Of a stretch of DNA of 64,000 nucleotides, positions 1 to 7,599 are shown piece by piece (position 1 is the stretch's first letter; every line of letters starts with the position of its first letter). The notes beneath the pieces are model-generated. The model had not been told where the DNA came from and searched no databases. It saw nothing but the letters and a program-made list of their open reading frames with translations. The DNA lies in assembly GCA_014695255.1 (NCBI GenBank), contig JACJNX010000089.1, positions 1 through 64,000 of the forward strand, read 5' to 3'. Position numbers and translations under genes: made by a program. Source of the DNA: Cyanobacteria bacterium FACHB-63 (GTDB lineage Bacteria; Cyanobacteriota; Cyanobacteriia; Leptolyngbyales; Leptolyngbyaceae).

Positions 1-198
1 AATCTCGCCAAGTTAGACGCACTTCAACAGCACTCAGATCCAGTCTCATTTGTCTTCTCGATGACCAGTGTGAAGCGGCGAATGTTCAATCAGCATCTCC
101 TCGACCGATTTATTTGCAACTTAGACCTGGAGCCAAGCCAAATTAAATCTCATCCCAACTACTCAAGCCTTTGCAATTACGGCATTATCGCCGCATAA
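1..198 (+). CDS. 3' end of an unrecognised gene (partial)
   Basis: An open frame enters from the window edge and runs 65 codons to a TAA at 196-198. The C-terminus is mixed and polar, ending in NYGIIAA. I do not recognise the family. It has no visible partner downstream; the next coding trace is a broken gene on the other strand. The start lies outside the window, so length and function cannot be judged. Confidence 0.4.
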   Translation, partial: NLAKLDALQQHSDPVSFVFSMTSVKRRMFNQHLLDRFICNLDLEPSQIKSHPNYSSLCNYGIIAA

Positions 199-348
199 TT
201 CTGTCCGAAGTATTGCTATCAAAATTCCTCGTTTTTTGTCGCCTAAATCTGCAATCGCTTGCCCTAAAGCGTTTTAGCAACAAGATGTCTCCTTAATTGA
301 GAATTAGACGACAAAAAGTGGCGGACGGACCGTGAAAAAGTTTCTCTC

Positions 349-804
349 TCAAAATCTAGGCGTAATCAGCATTTCAGCCCTGACACGACAAAAAGCGCCA
401 GATCGACGACAAGAAATGCCGGACGCGACAGCTTTTCGTAACATGAAAAGGTCAGCCTGCGATCGCAGTTCTGCCAACTCCACCTGTTCTGCTGAGGTAA
501 GAGTGTGTTCTTTGTTACGCTCCAACAACTCGAAATGCCGTGCCATCTCCTCCTCAGCCTTGTGACCTGTAGCAACCTTCCATAATGCCTCATCTTCTAA
601 ACGGTCGAGAGCAGCTAAATCTGCCTTAAACTCATCGGGTGCATTTTCCCAATCTGGAGGACTGCCGACTTTTAGCGCATGGAGCATAACCTCTTCAAGC
701 GCACCCTACGGGATCAGCGAAGCTGCACGCCCTGTTGCGATCGCCGTATTGACCAATCGCTGATAGATAGGGTCTGGAAGTTGCAGTGTGACAGTTGCAG
801 TCAT
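349..804 (-). pseudogene. Broken antitoxin-like hypothetical protein with in-frame amber
   Basis: Reading leftwards from an ATG at 804, the first 32 codons (MTATVTLQLPDPIYQRLVNT...) lead to a TAG at 708-706, then the same frame continues for over 100 codons. The N-terminus resembles the short beta-strand/helix start of cyanobacterial ribbon-helix-helix-like antitoxin or hypothetical proteins. The middle is a charged helical region rich in Glu and Leu. From about 430 down to 349 the sequence no longer looks like the expected basic C-terminus, which suggests a frameshift or an insertion scar as well. No toxin partner is visible. The in-frame stop is seen directly; the family assignment is from memory and moderate. 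Confidence 0.5.
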
Positions 805-1003
805 ACGAAGACAACAAGTTTATCTCCTTATATTCTACCGGGAGCCTCTTGAAGAGGATAGCCATCGTGCAGCTATACTAAGTCGCTTCTAGGAACACAG
901 CAACCTACTTAATAATCTCTGAGTGAAGTTTCCCTATAGTTGGTAGGCGATCGCCTTTGGCAACAGCGAACCTCCCGCCAGGTTGAAGGCGAAACTGCTC
1001 CAA

Positions 1004-1442
1004 CGAAATGACACGTAATCCTTCGGTAAATTTAGTAGAGCTTGAAACTACTCGGGTGTATAGGCTCTAACTTCTAAGCCAACGAAGTGACAATTATTTC
1101 TTCGGTAGCTCCACGAAATGACACATAATCCTTCGGTAAATCTAGTAAGGCTTGAAACTGTTATTACGTCAAGGCTTCAGCTTTTAAGCTAACAAAGTGA
1201 CATGAAATTCTTCGGCGATCGCCAAGGAACAATGAAACCATTTCAGGACAAGGGTTTCAAGCAATGACTTACGAAATGACATTTATTGCTTCGGTAGCCC
1301 CACGAAATGACATTTATTGCTTCGGTTGGGCTTTCTTTATAAATTGAGCGATAAAAAACCTCAAAGCTTTATTCTGTAGAGCTTTGAGGCGAAGAGCAGT
1401 TGTGACATTCATTCCCTCGGTTGTGACACTAATTCCTTCACT
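1004..1442 (+). repeat. Array of eight 24-bp direct repeats (iteron or transposase-site type)
   Basis: Eight same-strand copies of roughly CGAARTGACANNTAATNCTTCGGT start at 1004, 1083, 1114, 1193, 1272, 1303, 1398 and 1419. The start-to-start spacings are 79, 31, 79, 79, 31, 95 and 21 bp. The first four copies form two 110-bp tandem units (1004-1113 and 1114-1223) whose spacer sequence is also similar. The copies at 1272 and 1303 are nearly identical, and those at 1398 and 1419 are the most diverged. Direct repeats of this size are typical of plasmid iterons or of binding sites for TnsB/TniA-type transposases at element ends. No replication protein or transposase gene lies next to it. Apart from this array and the hairpin inside it I see nothing in 805-1677. 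Confidence 0.7.
1353..1389 (-). terminator. Rho-independent terminator (minus strand)
   Basis: Arms CCTCAAAGCT (1359-1368) and AGCTTTGAGG (1380-1389) form a perfect 10-bp stem with an 11-nt loop. On the minus strand the stem is followed by six T residues. It would stop transcription coming leftward from about 1.4-1.6 kb, although no minus-strand gene is visible there. It lies inside the repeat array. Confidence 0.6.
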
Positions 1443-1677
1443 CTACAAAGGCGCATTAAATTAATATGAAGGAAGGTTGTGATCACATTCTATTTTTGGG
1501 ATTCTTCCGCAATCGTCTAATGTTAGTACCCGAATGGGTACTGTTGTTGTTGCTTGAAAAAGTTATAAATGAATTAGATCTGATCTGTGTATTGTTCAGA
1601 AACTACTAAGACTGCTTTGAATGCAAAGCTTCGCTACAGCTATTGTCTTGGTTCGTCTCCACAAGAGGATTTTTTCT

Positions 1678-2127
1678 ATGAACCGCTTCACTCCTCAACC
1701 CTCGATCCTGAAACTATCTCGATTGTTAACCTTAATATCTGTATGCACGATCGCAGGCGGCATCAACCTGATTGAACGATCGCTCCCCGCTCAAGCACAA
1801 GAGTCTGCTGATATTTGTCAAGCCCGCACTAAATACGTTAAAGCCGGAGATTGGGAGACCCTGGAATCTTACTGGAATGCTACAGGACATGGATATTTCC
1901 GTGCGCCAGCAAATGCTCAAATTAAGGTTCGCTACGGTGCGGGTAGTATCTTCGGTAAAGACCGACAAAAGCAGACGCTGAATGGTAATACTGTTAAATC
2001 GCTAGAAATTGGGGCCTGGTCAGTTGCCTATGCTCGAATGCAAATCAAAGTTTCTCAAAATACCAATGTTAGCTACTTAGCTTGTAGCGGGGGCGTTGCT
2101 AAATCCTTACCCCCAATCAACTTTTAA
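1678..2127 (+). CDS. Secreted hypothetical protein
   Basis: Small exported protein of unknown function. The ATG at 1678 is preferred over the upstream in-frame ATG at 1621 because it follows AGAGGA with good spacing and opens a clear signal peptide (basic start, hydrophobic core, cleavage likely after the AQA of LPAQAQES). The mature part has two Cys and a WxxxxxYWNATGHGYFRAP segment, then a repetitive beta-rich tail. It ends 49 bp before the Het-C-like gene start and both products are exported, so co-transcription is likely. No named domain recognised. Confidence 0.7.
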   Translation: MNRFTPQPSILKLSRLLTLISVCTIAGGINLIERSLPAQAQESADICQARTKYVKAGDWETLESYWNATGHGYFRAPANAQIKVRYGAGSIFGKDRQKQTLNGNTVKSLEIGAWSVAYARMQIKVSQNTNVSYLACSGGVAKSLPPINF

Positions 2128-2176
2128 CTTTAGTTCAATCAATCGCCGTAATTTATTCCGATTACAGAGGTTTATC

Positions 2177-3718
2177 ATGATGCAATTTCTGTGGCAATCC
2201 CTACGTCAATCGGTTACTCAATCAGCTAATCAGGCTGTCGATCGTCTCCAACGCGCTACTCTAGGTTTTGGAACGCTTACAAGGGTCGCGCTGATTGCAT
2301 TGGCGTTAGGAGCGGTGTCAAAACCTGCACAGGCGTTCGACACCGGACACCATTTCGATCTCACTCGCGAGGCAATGCAAGATCAGGGCTTCGGGAGCAC
2401 GGCGATCGAAGTTGCCCAACTCGAAAACTGGTTAACCGACTACTACAGCAGTAGCCCAACTTCATCAATTAAAAGTGAAGTTGGGCTACTGCATTTTGAC
2501 AACCTGTTGAATACGCAGCAAGTGAACAATTATTGGGGGCATTTCACCATCAACACTCGCAACGCTGTGCAACAAGCAACCCGCGATCGCGATGCGCTTA
2601 AGTTATTAACGGTTATGGGCATTTCGCTCCATGCCGTTCAAGATTTTTATACCCATTCCAACTGGGTGGAACTGCGGGGCTATTCTCCATCTTTGTACCA
2701 AACGGCAAGCTGGTTTGATGCGCCTCCCTCCTCACAGAATGTCTTTACTGGCGTTGCCTCCTCGTTTCCGGGAACTCCTCCAGCAGGTCATCCAAAACAC
2801 GGAGGCTACGATGATGGTTTGAATAAAGACCAGTATGGCAAACGGCTTTGGGATCAAGCTTACGTCTATGCCTTTGCTGCTTCCCGCGAGTGGGTGAATG
2901 CGATGCGAACCTGGGTGAGCGAAGTAGATCCAAACTTTTGGTCAACGGTACGATCGTTTAACGTCACAGGAGGCGATCGCTCCAAGCTTAATGATGATTT
3001 GGAAGCATTGTATCGCATCTCTGAATGGGTCAAAGATGGCAGCGAAGATGGACATTGGAAGGGTCGAGGCAGTGGTAGCCGCTCTGAATTTCTAGCGTTT
3101 GCTGCTGCATGGGTGGCGAAACCGGATGGTCGATTTGTATCGGAATTCAAGGATAAGAAGACCTATCGCCTGATAAGTAATGGATTAACAGGCAATACAC
3201 CCCCCACGACTGCGGTACCAGTCGTTCCCAAACTAGCGACCAATCATCGTGCTGTGATTGTCAGAACGGTTAAAGTTGCAGAGAAAAATGATGTAGGAAC
3301 GTTTGAAACAAAAATTGACCCATTGGGCAAAGCTGACTTCTTCGCCAGAATTACGGTTGCTGGACAAACCTTTACAGAGGCGATGCAGCTTGATCGATCG
3401 AGTGTCACACCCGCATGGACAACGATCAAATTTGTTCCCAACTCACTCGCCCAAGTGCCCATTCGGTATCAACTTTGGGATGAAGATGGGGTCGGGCGAG
3501 GCGACGACGATCACGTTGACATTAACCCTAGAACTGGAACTAGAGATTTAAACCTAACGTTCCTTGTAAACAACCATAGTTTGTCTGGGGATGTGGCTGG
3601 TATCCACGATACTCAAGGTAACTCAGTGAATATCGCAGGGGCTAAATCTGATAGCGATCGGGGAGTTCTACAGTTTTATGTCACAGAGCGATCGCTCCAG
3701 CCTGCTCCAACAAATTGA
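2177..3718 (+). CDS. Secreted Het-C/phospholipase C-fold protein
   Basis: Likely a zinc-binding protein of the Het-C/zinc-phospholipase C fold, exported. The ATG at 2177 follows CAGAGG. An N-terminal hydrophobic helix ends at KPAQA with the mature start FDTGHHFDLT. The metal-ligand-like motifs are DTGHHFDLT, LLHFDN and SLHAVQDFYTHSNWVEL. The last closely matches the Het-C pattern of His, His-Asp and His spaced along two helices. The C-terminal third (about residues 370-510) is beta-rich with an acidic DEDGVGRGDDDHVD stretch, like C2-type calcium-binding modules. About 513 aa. Substrate unknown; lipase activity is inference from the fold. A 17-bp perfect palindrome interrupts the region before LLHFDN (see 2448-2492). 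Confidence 0.8.
   Translation: MMQFLWQSLRQSVTQSANQAVDRLQRATLGFGTLTRVALIALALGAVSKPAQAFDTGHHFDLTREAMQDQGFGSTAIEVAQLENWLTDYYSSSPTSSIKSEVGLLHFDNLLNTQQVNNYWGHFTINTRNAVQQATRDRDALKLLTVMGISLHAVQDFYTHSNWVELRGYSPSLYQTASWFDAPPSSQNVFTGVASSFPGTPPAGHPKHGGYDDGLNKDQYGKRLWDQAYVYAFAASREWVNAMRTWVSEVDPNFWSTVRSFNVTGGDRSKLNDDLEALYRISEWVKDGSEDGHWKGRGSGSRSEFLAFAAAWVAKPDGRFVSEFKDKKTYRLISNGLTGNTPPTTAVPVVPKLATNHRAVIVRTVKVAEKNDVGTFETKIDPLGKADFFARITVAGQTFTEAMQLDRSSVTPAWTTIKFVPNSLAQVPIRYQLWDEDGVGRGDDDHVDINPRTGTRDLNLTFLVNNHSLSGDVAGIHDTQGNSVNIAGAKSDSDRGVLQFYVTERSLQPAPTN
2448..2492. repeat. 17-bp perfect inverted repeat inside the Het-C-like gene
   Basis: Arms at 2448-2464 and 2476-2492 are exact reverse complements around an 11-nt loop. 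The frame stays open through it and encodes a Ser-rich linker between the first His-rich segment and LLHFDN. Such a stem within coding DNA looks like a small in-frame palindromic insertion rather than a terminator, since no T-run follows. Confidence 0.8.
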
Positions 3719-3817
3719 GTAATGGTTCAGCAGGGGGTTCCTGTAGCAACCGGACCAAAACTAACGGTAACAACTGCTTTATTCTACGTTGGCGTTAACT
3801 TGACAAGACCACTGCAA

Positions 3818-4768
3818 TTAAGCAGACATTAGTTGCTGGATGCGCTGGGGTTCTTCACCGAGCCACTGAGGATGTTGAGCCGTGCCGTCAAAGATCGAAG
3901 AAGTCTTAAACGGTTCAAATTCCCCGCGCTTCCCAGCTTCTGCGGTTTTTGCTAACAGTGCTTGTACTTGTTCTTCAGTCATCGGCTGAAAGGCCTGTAC
4001 AGCCTCAAACGCTTGATCAAGGATCTCCATACTGTCCATGCCTGTAATCACAACTGAAGTTGGCAGATTTAAAGCATAGTGCAGACATTCAATTGGCGTA
4101 ACCGTGTTCGAGCGCAGGAGGATACCATTTGCCAAACTTTTCATGCCCAAAACTCCAATGTTGCGCTTCACCAGTTCTGGAACAACAAGCTTAGCAAAGC
4201 TACGATAGTGAGCATCCATCACATTGAGCGGCATTTGGACAGTATCAAACTTAAAGCCGTGTTGATCGGCAACTTCCAGCATGTGTAAGTGAACTGCCGG
4301 ATCTTTATGTCCAGTAAAGCCAATATAGCGCACCTTACCTGCTTGCTGAGCTTCTAAGATAGCTCCCAACGCACCTTCAGGATCAAAGATGCGATGCGGG
4401 TCTTCAAACCTTAGAATTTCATGAAACTGTATCAGATCTAAATGATCTGTTTGTAAGCGTTGTAAAGATTGGTCTAGCTGTTTAGCCGCTTCTTGCTCCG
4501 ATCGTCCATCAATCTTAGACATCAGGAATACTCGATCGCGATAGCCTTCCTGAAGCGCTTTCCCCATGCGAATTTCGCTTACGCCTTCGTTGTAGTCCCA
4601 ACAGTTATCCATGAAGGTGATACCACGATCGATAGCAGTACGAACAATCCGAACCGCTAAGGATTCATCGACGTGAGGTAAGCTCAGATGCCATCCACCT
4701 AGTCCGATCGCAGAAACCCGCTCTCCGGTACTTCCAATTTCACGATAGAGCATTTCTGAAGTTGACAT
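3818..4768 (-). CDS. Aldo/keto reductase
   Basis: NAD(P)H-dependent oxidoreductase of the aldo/keto reductase superfamily, 316 aa, a normal length. The fold starts with REIGSTGERVSAIGLGGWHL. The catalytic tetrad is visible: Asp and Tyr in FMDNCWDYNEG, Lys in LMSKIDG and His in LIQFHEI. A C-terminal NADP-binding stretch (VVITGMDSMEILDQAF) follows. Substrate cannot be read from the sequence. It stands alone on the minus strand, 175 bp downstream of the BTAD regulator, so read-through from that gene is possible. Confidence 0.9.
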   Translation of the reverse strand: MSTSEMLYREIGSTGERVSAIGLGGWHLSLPHVDESLAVRIVRTAIDRGITFMDNCWDYNEGVSEIRMGKALQEGYRDRVFLMSKIDGRSEQEAAKQLDQSLQRLQTDHLDLIQFHEILRFEDPHRIFDPEGALGAILEAQQAGKVRYIGFTGHKDPAVHLHMLEVADQHGFKFDTVQMPLNVMDAHYRSFAKLVVPELVKRNIGVLGMKSLANGILLRSNTVTPIECLHYALNLPTSVVITGMDSMEILDQAFEAVQAFQPMTEEQVQALLAKTAEAGKRGEFEPFKTSSIFDGTAQHPQWLGEEPQRIQQLMSA

Positions 4769-4943
4769 GAGCTGACCTCAAGAGTGACATAATCCCCGTA
4801 CTGTCAAATCATTCAAGTTGACAAACACGGCTTTGAATTGTTGCATCATATTGCTGTCCTCAAGATTACTGAGTCTAGGGTATCTTCTCGTATATCCTAC
4901 GGTTGATTACTTAAGGAATCAGAGGCTTTCTTTAGACAGTTGC

Positions 4944-5810
4944 TCATTTCAGGAGAATCCTTGAACCTTTGATTACAGAAACGCTCGATCTGAGAGTGAT
5001 ATTGGAGGGCGATCGATTCATTCGGCTAAAGTAGCCGTTCTGAATTTGTTCATAAAGCGCGACCGTCGCATACTCTGGTTCGACTTCAAGCTCTGCGTTG
5101 AGAATTTGGCGACACCGATCGTACTGAATCAAGGCTGCGTTACGCTGTCCGTCCATCACCAACGCACGCATCAGTGCCTGATGTGCCCCTTCGTTCCACG
5201 GTTCCAGTTTTAGTTGACGTTTTGCATAAAATTTCGCTCGGTGCCAATTCCGCTGATGCTCAAAGTGAGTGGTTAATTGCGTACAAACTTCTATTGCTTG
5301 TTGATGCAGTTGTTCGCGGGTGCAAGCCAGCCAATCCTCAAAGCGATCACACTCCGAAAGCGCAAAATTGGACAGAAATTCATTTTGATAAAGTGCGATC
5401 GCTTGTTCTAGATGCTCAACACAATCTAAACAAAGATCAGTAGATGAATGTGAATGAGTCGTTGTTGCTTTGAGATGGGCTGTAAAGGCTGCCACATCCA
5501 CAGTGCAGTTGTAGTTAGCATTGACTTGAATGGTGTTGCGCGTTGTAAGCAGTAAGGGATGAGCGGGATCTCGATCGTCCAAGATTTTTCGGAGCATCGA
5601 TAGTGCTTTCCGTAGATTACTTCGAGCAGATGATTCCGTTTGATCTGACCAAAGTAGAGCTGCTAAGGTATTTCGGTGATGTACTGCGTGTGCTTCAACC
5701 ATGAGATACGCAAGCAGCGCTTTTACTTTTTCGTATGGGAAATGTAGCACTGGATGCCCATTCTTAAGAACCTGAAACGACCCTAGAAGCGACAGATCTA
5801 GTTGTGACAT
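4944..5810 (-). CDS. SARP/AfsR-like regulator with BTAD domain
   Basis: DNA-binding regulator of 288 aa. Residues about 5-95 form an OmpR-type winged helix (LSLLGSFQVLKNGHPV, LAALLWSDQTESSARSNLRKAL), and residues about 100-255 form the bacterial transcriptional activation (BTAD) helical domain with the typical ECDRFEDWLACTREQL and EPWNEGAHQALMRAL repeats. The usual NB-ARC/ATPase extension of large AfsR proteins is absent, so this is a short SARP. It is divergent from the bacteriocin-like gene at 6096, across a 285-bp shared upstream region, which makes that gene a natural target (inference). Confidence 0.85.
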   Translation of the reverse strand: MSQLDLSLLGSFQVLKNGHPVLHFPYEKVKALLAYLMVEAHAVHHRNTLAALLWSDQTESSARSNLRKALSMLRKILDDRDPAHPLLLTTRNTIQVNANYNCTVDVAAFTAHLKATTTHSHSSTDLCLDCVEHLEQAIALYQNEFLSNFALSECDRFEDWLACTREQLHQQAIEVCTQLTTHFEHQRNWHRAKFYAKRQLKLEPWNEGAHQALMRALVMDGQRNAALIQYDRCRQILNAELEVEPEYATVALYEQIQNGYFSRMNRSPSNITLRSSVSVIKGSRILLK

Positions 5811-6095
5811 AAGGACTCCTGCTTTTCACGATACCTTCAAGAGTTATTCACGAATGACATCTAGAAACTATGCCTTTGTTTTCACAGACTACCCGTGAGG
5901 GTAAGATTTTGAGCATTACTAGCGTGAAGAAATACCTGAAACCCCTGCTAAGACTCAGTCTTCAAGTAGGATTCAAATTGAAAATTTCAACGCTTCATTG
6001 GTTCACGCTGAATTCACGCTGCTGTGGACGGAACGTAGACGATCGTTGGCTAAGGTTGATTCGTTACTCAATCAACAACAAAAGGAGAAGTAACA

Positions 6096-6806
6096 ATGCC
6101 AACGTTAAATCGTTTACCTCGATTCACTCAATCTCTATTGCAAGCGCTGAAGGCAGCAGAGCCGAATCAACCGCTCTCGCTTTCTAGATTCGGAAAAGTC
6201 GCCCCGGCTGAAGTTGAAGCAGCTTTCGACAATCTAAATCAGGCGTTCTCATTTGATCCAACGACGGGACAGGTTGCTAGAAGTGCTGGAGTTGAGTTGT
6301 CTTCTGATGAAGAACAAGTCGTACAGCAACTCGTTGCTGGCTATCAACGCCAACTGCAAGCCGGAGCGATCAAACTACAGCGGGGCACCAATCAACGATT
6401 TGTTCCACTACCCGATGAGCCAGAAGAAGAACATCAGGGTGTCGTGACCAAGGCTCCTGCGGATGCTTCATTGCTGGCTCCAGAGACTGATGCTGAGCGA
6501 ACCATGAGCAGCGATCTCAACGCGCTGGTTGCACAAGGATGTGGATGGCAGTGGTGGCGAAAAAAATACTGGTGGGGAGTCCGGATTAGCTTTAACCGAA
6601 CTGCGGTCAATTGGCTTGCGAGCGCGGGCGGAGCTGCTGCAGGAATCCTTGCAGCGATGGGGATCGGCGGAATCGCTGCAACCGTGATTGCCTTGATTGT
6701 TGGAGCGTTGAAAGCAATTGCCAACAATAATGGCATCCGAATCTACATCACTTGGGCGGGAGTTTGGTGGGCAACCCCGAAACCGACCCCTTCGGGGGGT
6801 TGCTAA
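6096..6806 (+). CDS. Bacteriocin-like protein with hydrophobic C-terminal core
   Basis: Unnamed protein of 236 aa with a good GGAG ribosome site just upstream. Residues 1-110 are soluble and charged. Residues about 150-235 form a distinct module: an aromatic/basic entry (GWQWWRKKYWWGVRISFN), a long Ala/Gly/Ile helix (GGAAAGILAAMGIGGIAATV), a second hydrophobic helix, and an aromatic exit (GIRIYITWAGVWWATP). The Gly/Ala membrane-helix core between aromatic caps resembles pore-forming bacteriocin or circular-bacteriocin-like modules seen in cyanobacteria and actinobacteria. There is no signal peptide or double-Gly leader. The last codons form a strong hairpin (6771-6803). Function is inference; no immunity or transporter gene is adjacent. 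Confidence 0.6.
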   Translation: MPTLNRLPRFTQSLLQALKAAEPNQPLSLSRFGKVAPAEVEAAFDNLNQAFSFDPTTGQVARSAGVELSSDEEQVVQQLVAGYQRQLQAGAIKLQRGTNQRFVPLPDEPEEEHQGVVTKAPADASLLAPETDAERTMSSDLNALVAQGCGWQWWRKKYWWGVRISFNRTAVNWLASAGGAAAGILAAMGIGGIAATVIALIVGALKAIANNNGIRIYITWAGVWWATPKPTPSGGC

Positions 6807-6961
6807 GCGGGTAGCGAGTTCACAGCATCCTCTATTTGGGTGTTAAAGAACTAAAGACTGCGCTGAATGACTCCAAAAAGCGACGCAGAGGAGCAAAGCC
6901 CTAGTGATGGGATAGTCTACCAATCTAAATGACCAAAACGGGAGTTGACCCTCTGCGCGAT

Positions 6962-7013
6962 GAGGTCGTTGAGTGTCACAGATACTCAACCGACCTCTAT
7001 CGTAAAAACGATA
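6962..7013 (+). promoter_or_regulatory. Two consecutive hairpins in the leader of the 7045 gene
   Basis: Hairpin 1 pairs GAGGTCGTTGAGT (6962-6974) with ACTCAACCGACCTC (about 6983-6996), leaving one bulged base. Hairpin 2 pairs CTATCGT with ACGATAG (about 6996-7013). Neither is followed by a T-run on the plus strand. They end about 18 bp before the ribosome site of the secreted protein at 7045, so they could act in leader stability or regulation. Alternatively hairpin 1 may terminate upstream transcription. Confidence 0.4.
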
Positions 7014-7044
7014 GCATTCACAATATTTTCAGGAGGACAATACT

Positions 7045-7467
7045 GTGTCAACGTTTTTCAATCGGACTCGATCGCTCTTCGCGATTGCATCGATATTGAG
7101 CTTGGAGATTGCTTTGTTTCAAGCTCCGAGTCTAGCTGCACCTCGAACAACCATGTTCTACGGCACATCAACGAAATACAACCGATTTGACTGTAAAGCA
7201 GGAATCGCCAAAACCTTGAAGCTAGCAGGAATTCCCCAAGTCAATAGCAATCACAGTGATAATACGTTTGTGAGCGGGTATTCGCCGAATGTAGGAGATA
7301 CTTTAGTTTTCGTCACTTGCGTTCCGTTGCCCAATCAAGGTTTTTGTGGTGGAGAAGGAACGATGCCCGTTTTTGCCATTGCAGGTGTGACCAACGATGC
7401 CGATCGAGTTTCCAACAACATCCGTAGCGTCTACCGTCCCCCAAATCACGAAATCGGGTGTCTCTAA
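7045..7467 (+). CDS. Small secreted hypothetical protein (GTG start)
   Basis: Exported protein of 140 aa. The start is GTG at 7045, set by a perfect AGGAGGA at 7031-7037. The signal peptide has a long hydrophobic core and probable cleavage after SLAA. The mature part carries four Cys (FDCKAG, FVTCVP, GFCGGEG, EIGCL), suggesting two disulphides, and is otherwise beta-rich. I do not recognise a domain. Two hairpins precede it. It converges on the gamma-glutamyltransferase gene with 132 bp between stops. Confidence 0.7.
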   Translation: MSTFFNRTRSLFAIASILSLEIALFQAPSLAAPRTTMFYGTSTKYNRFDCKAGIAKTLKLAGIPQVNSNHSDNTFVSGYSPNVGDTLVFVTCVPLPNQGFCGGEGTMPVFAIAGVTNDADRVSNNIRSVYRPPNHEIGCL

Positions 7468-7599
7468 GAGGATGTTTTAAAAGTAATCGTTTGATGAGTG
7501 TTGAGATTGTCTTAGACCATCGGAATGAGCAATGCGTCTGGATAGTGCAAGTCAACAGTTCTCTCCTCTAGATTGCACTGCTGCAATCACGCCCATGAT

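Noticed and set aside
1004-1442. A full type V-K CAST element
   Set aside because: The repeats resemble TnsB sites but no tnsB, tnsC, tniQ or cas12k gene and no matching opposite end are in the window.
6771-6803. Intrinsic terminator at the end of the bacteriocin-like gene
   Set aside because: A strong hairpin is present but overlaps the last codons and lacks a T-run, so it was left as a note.
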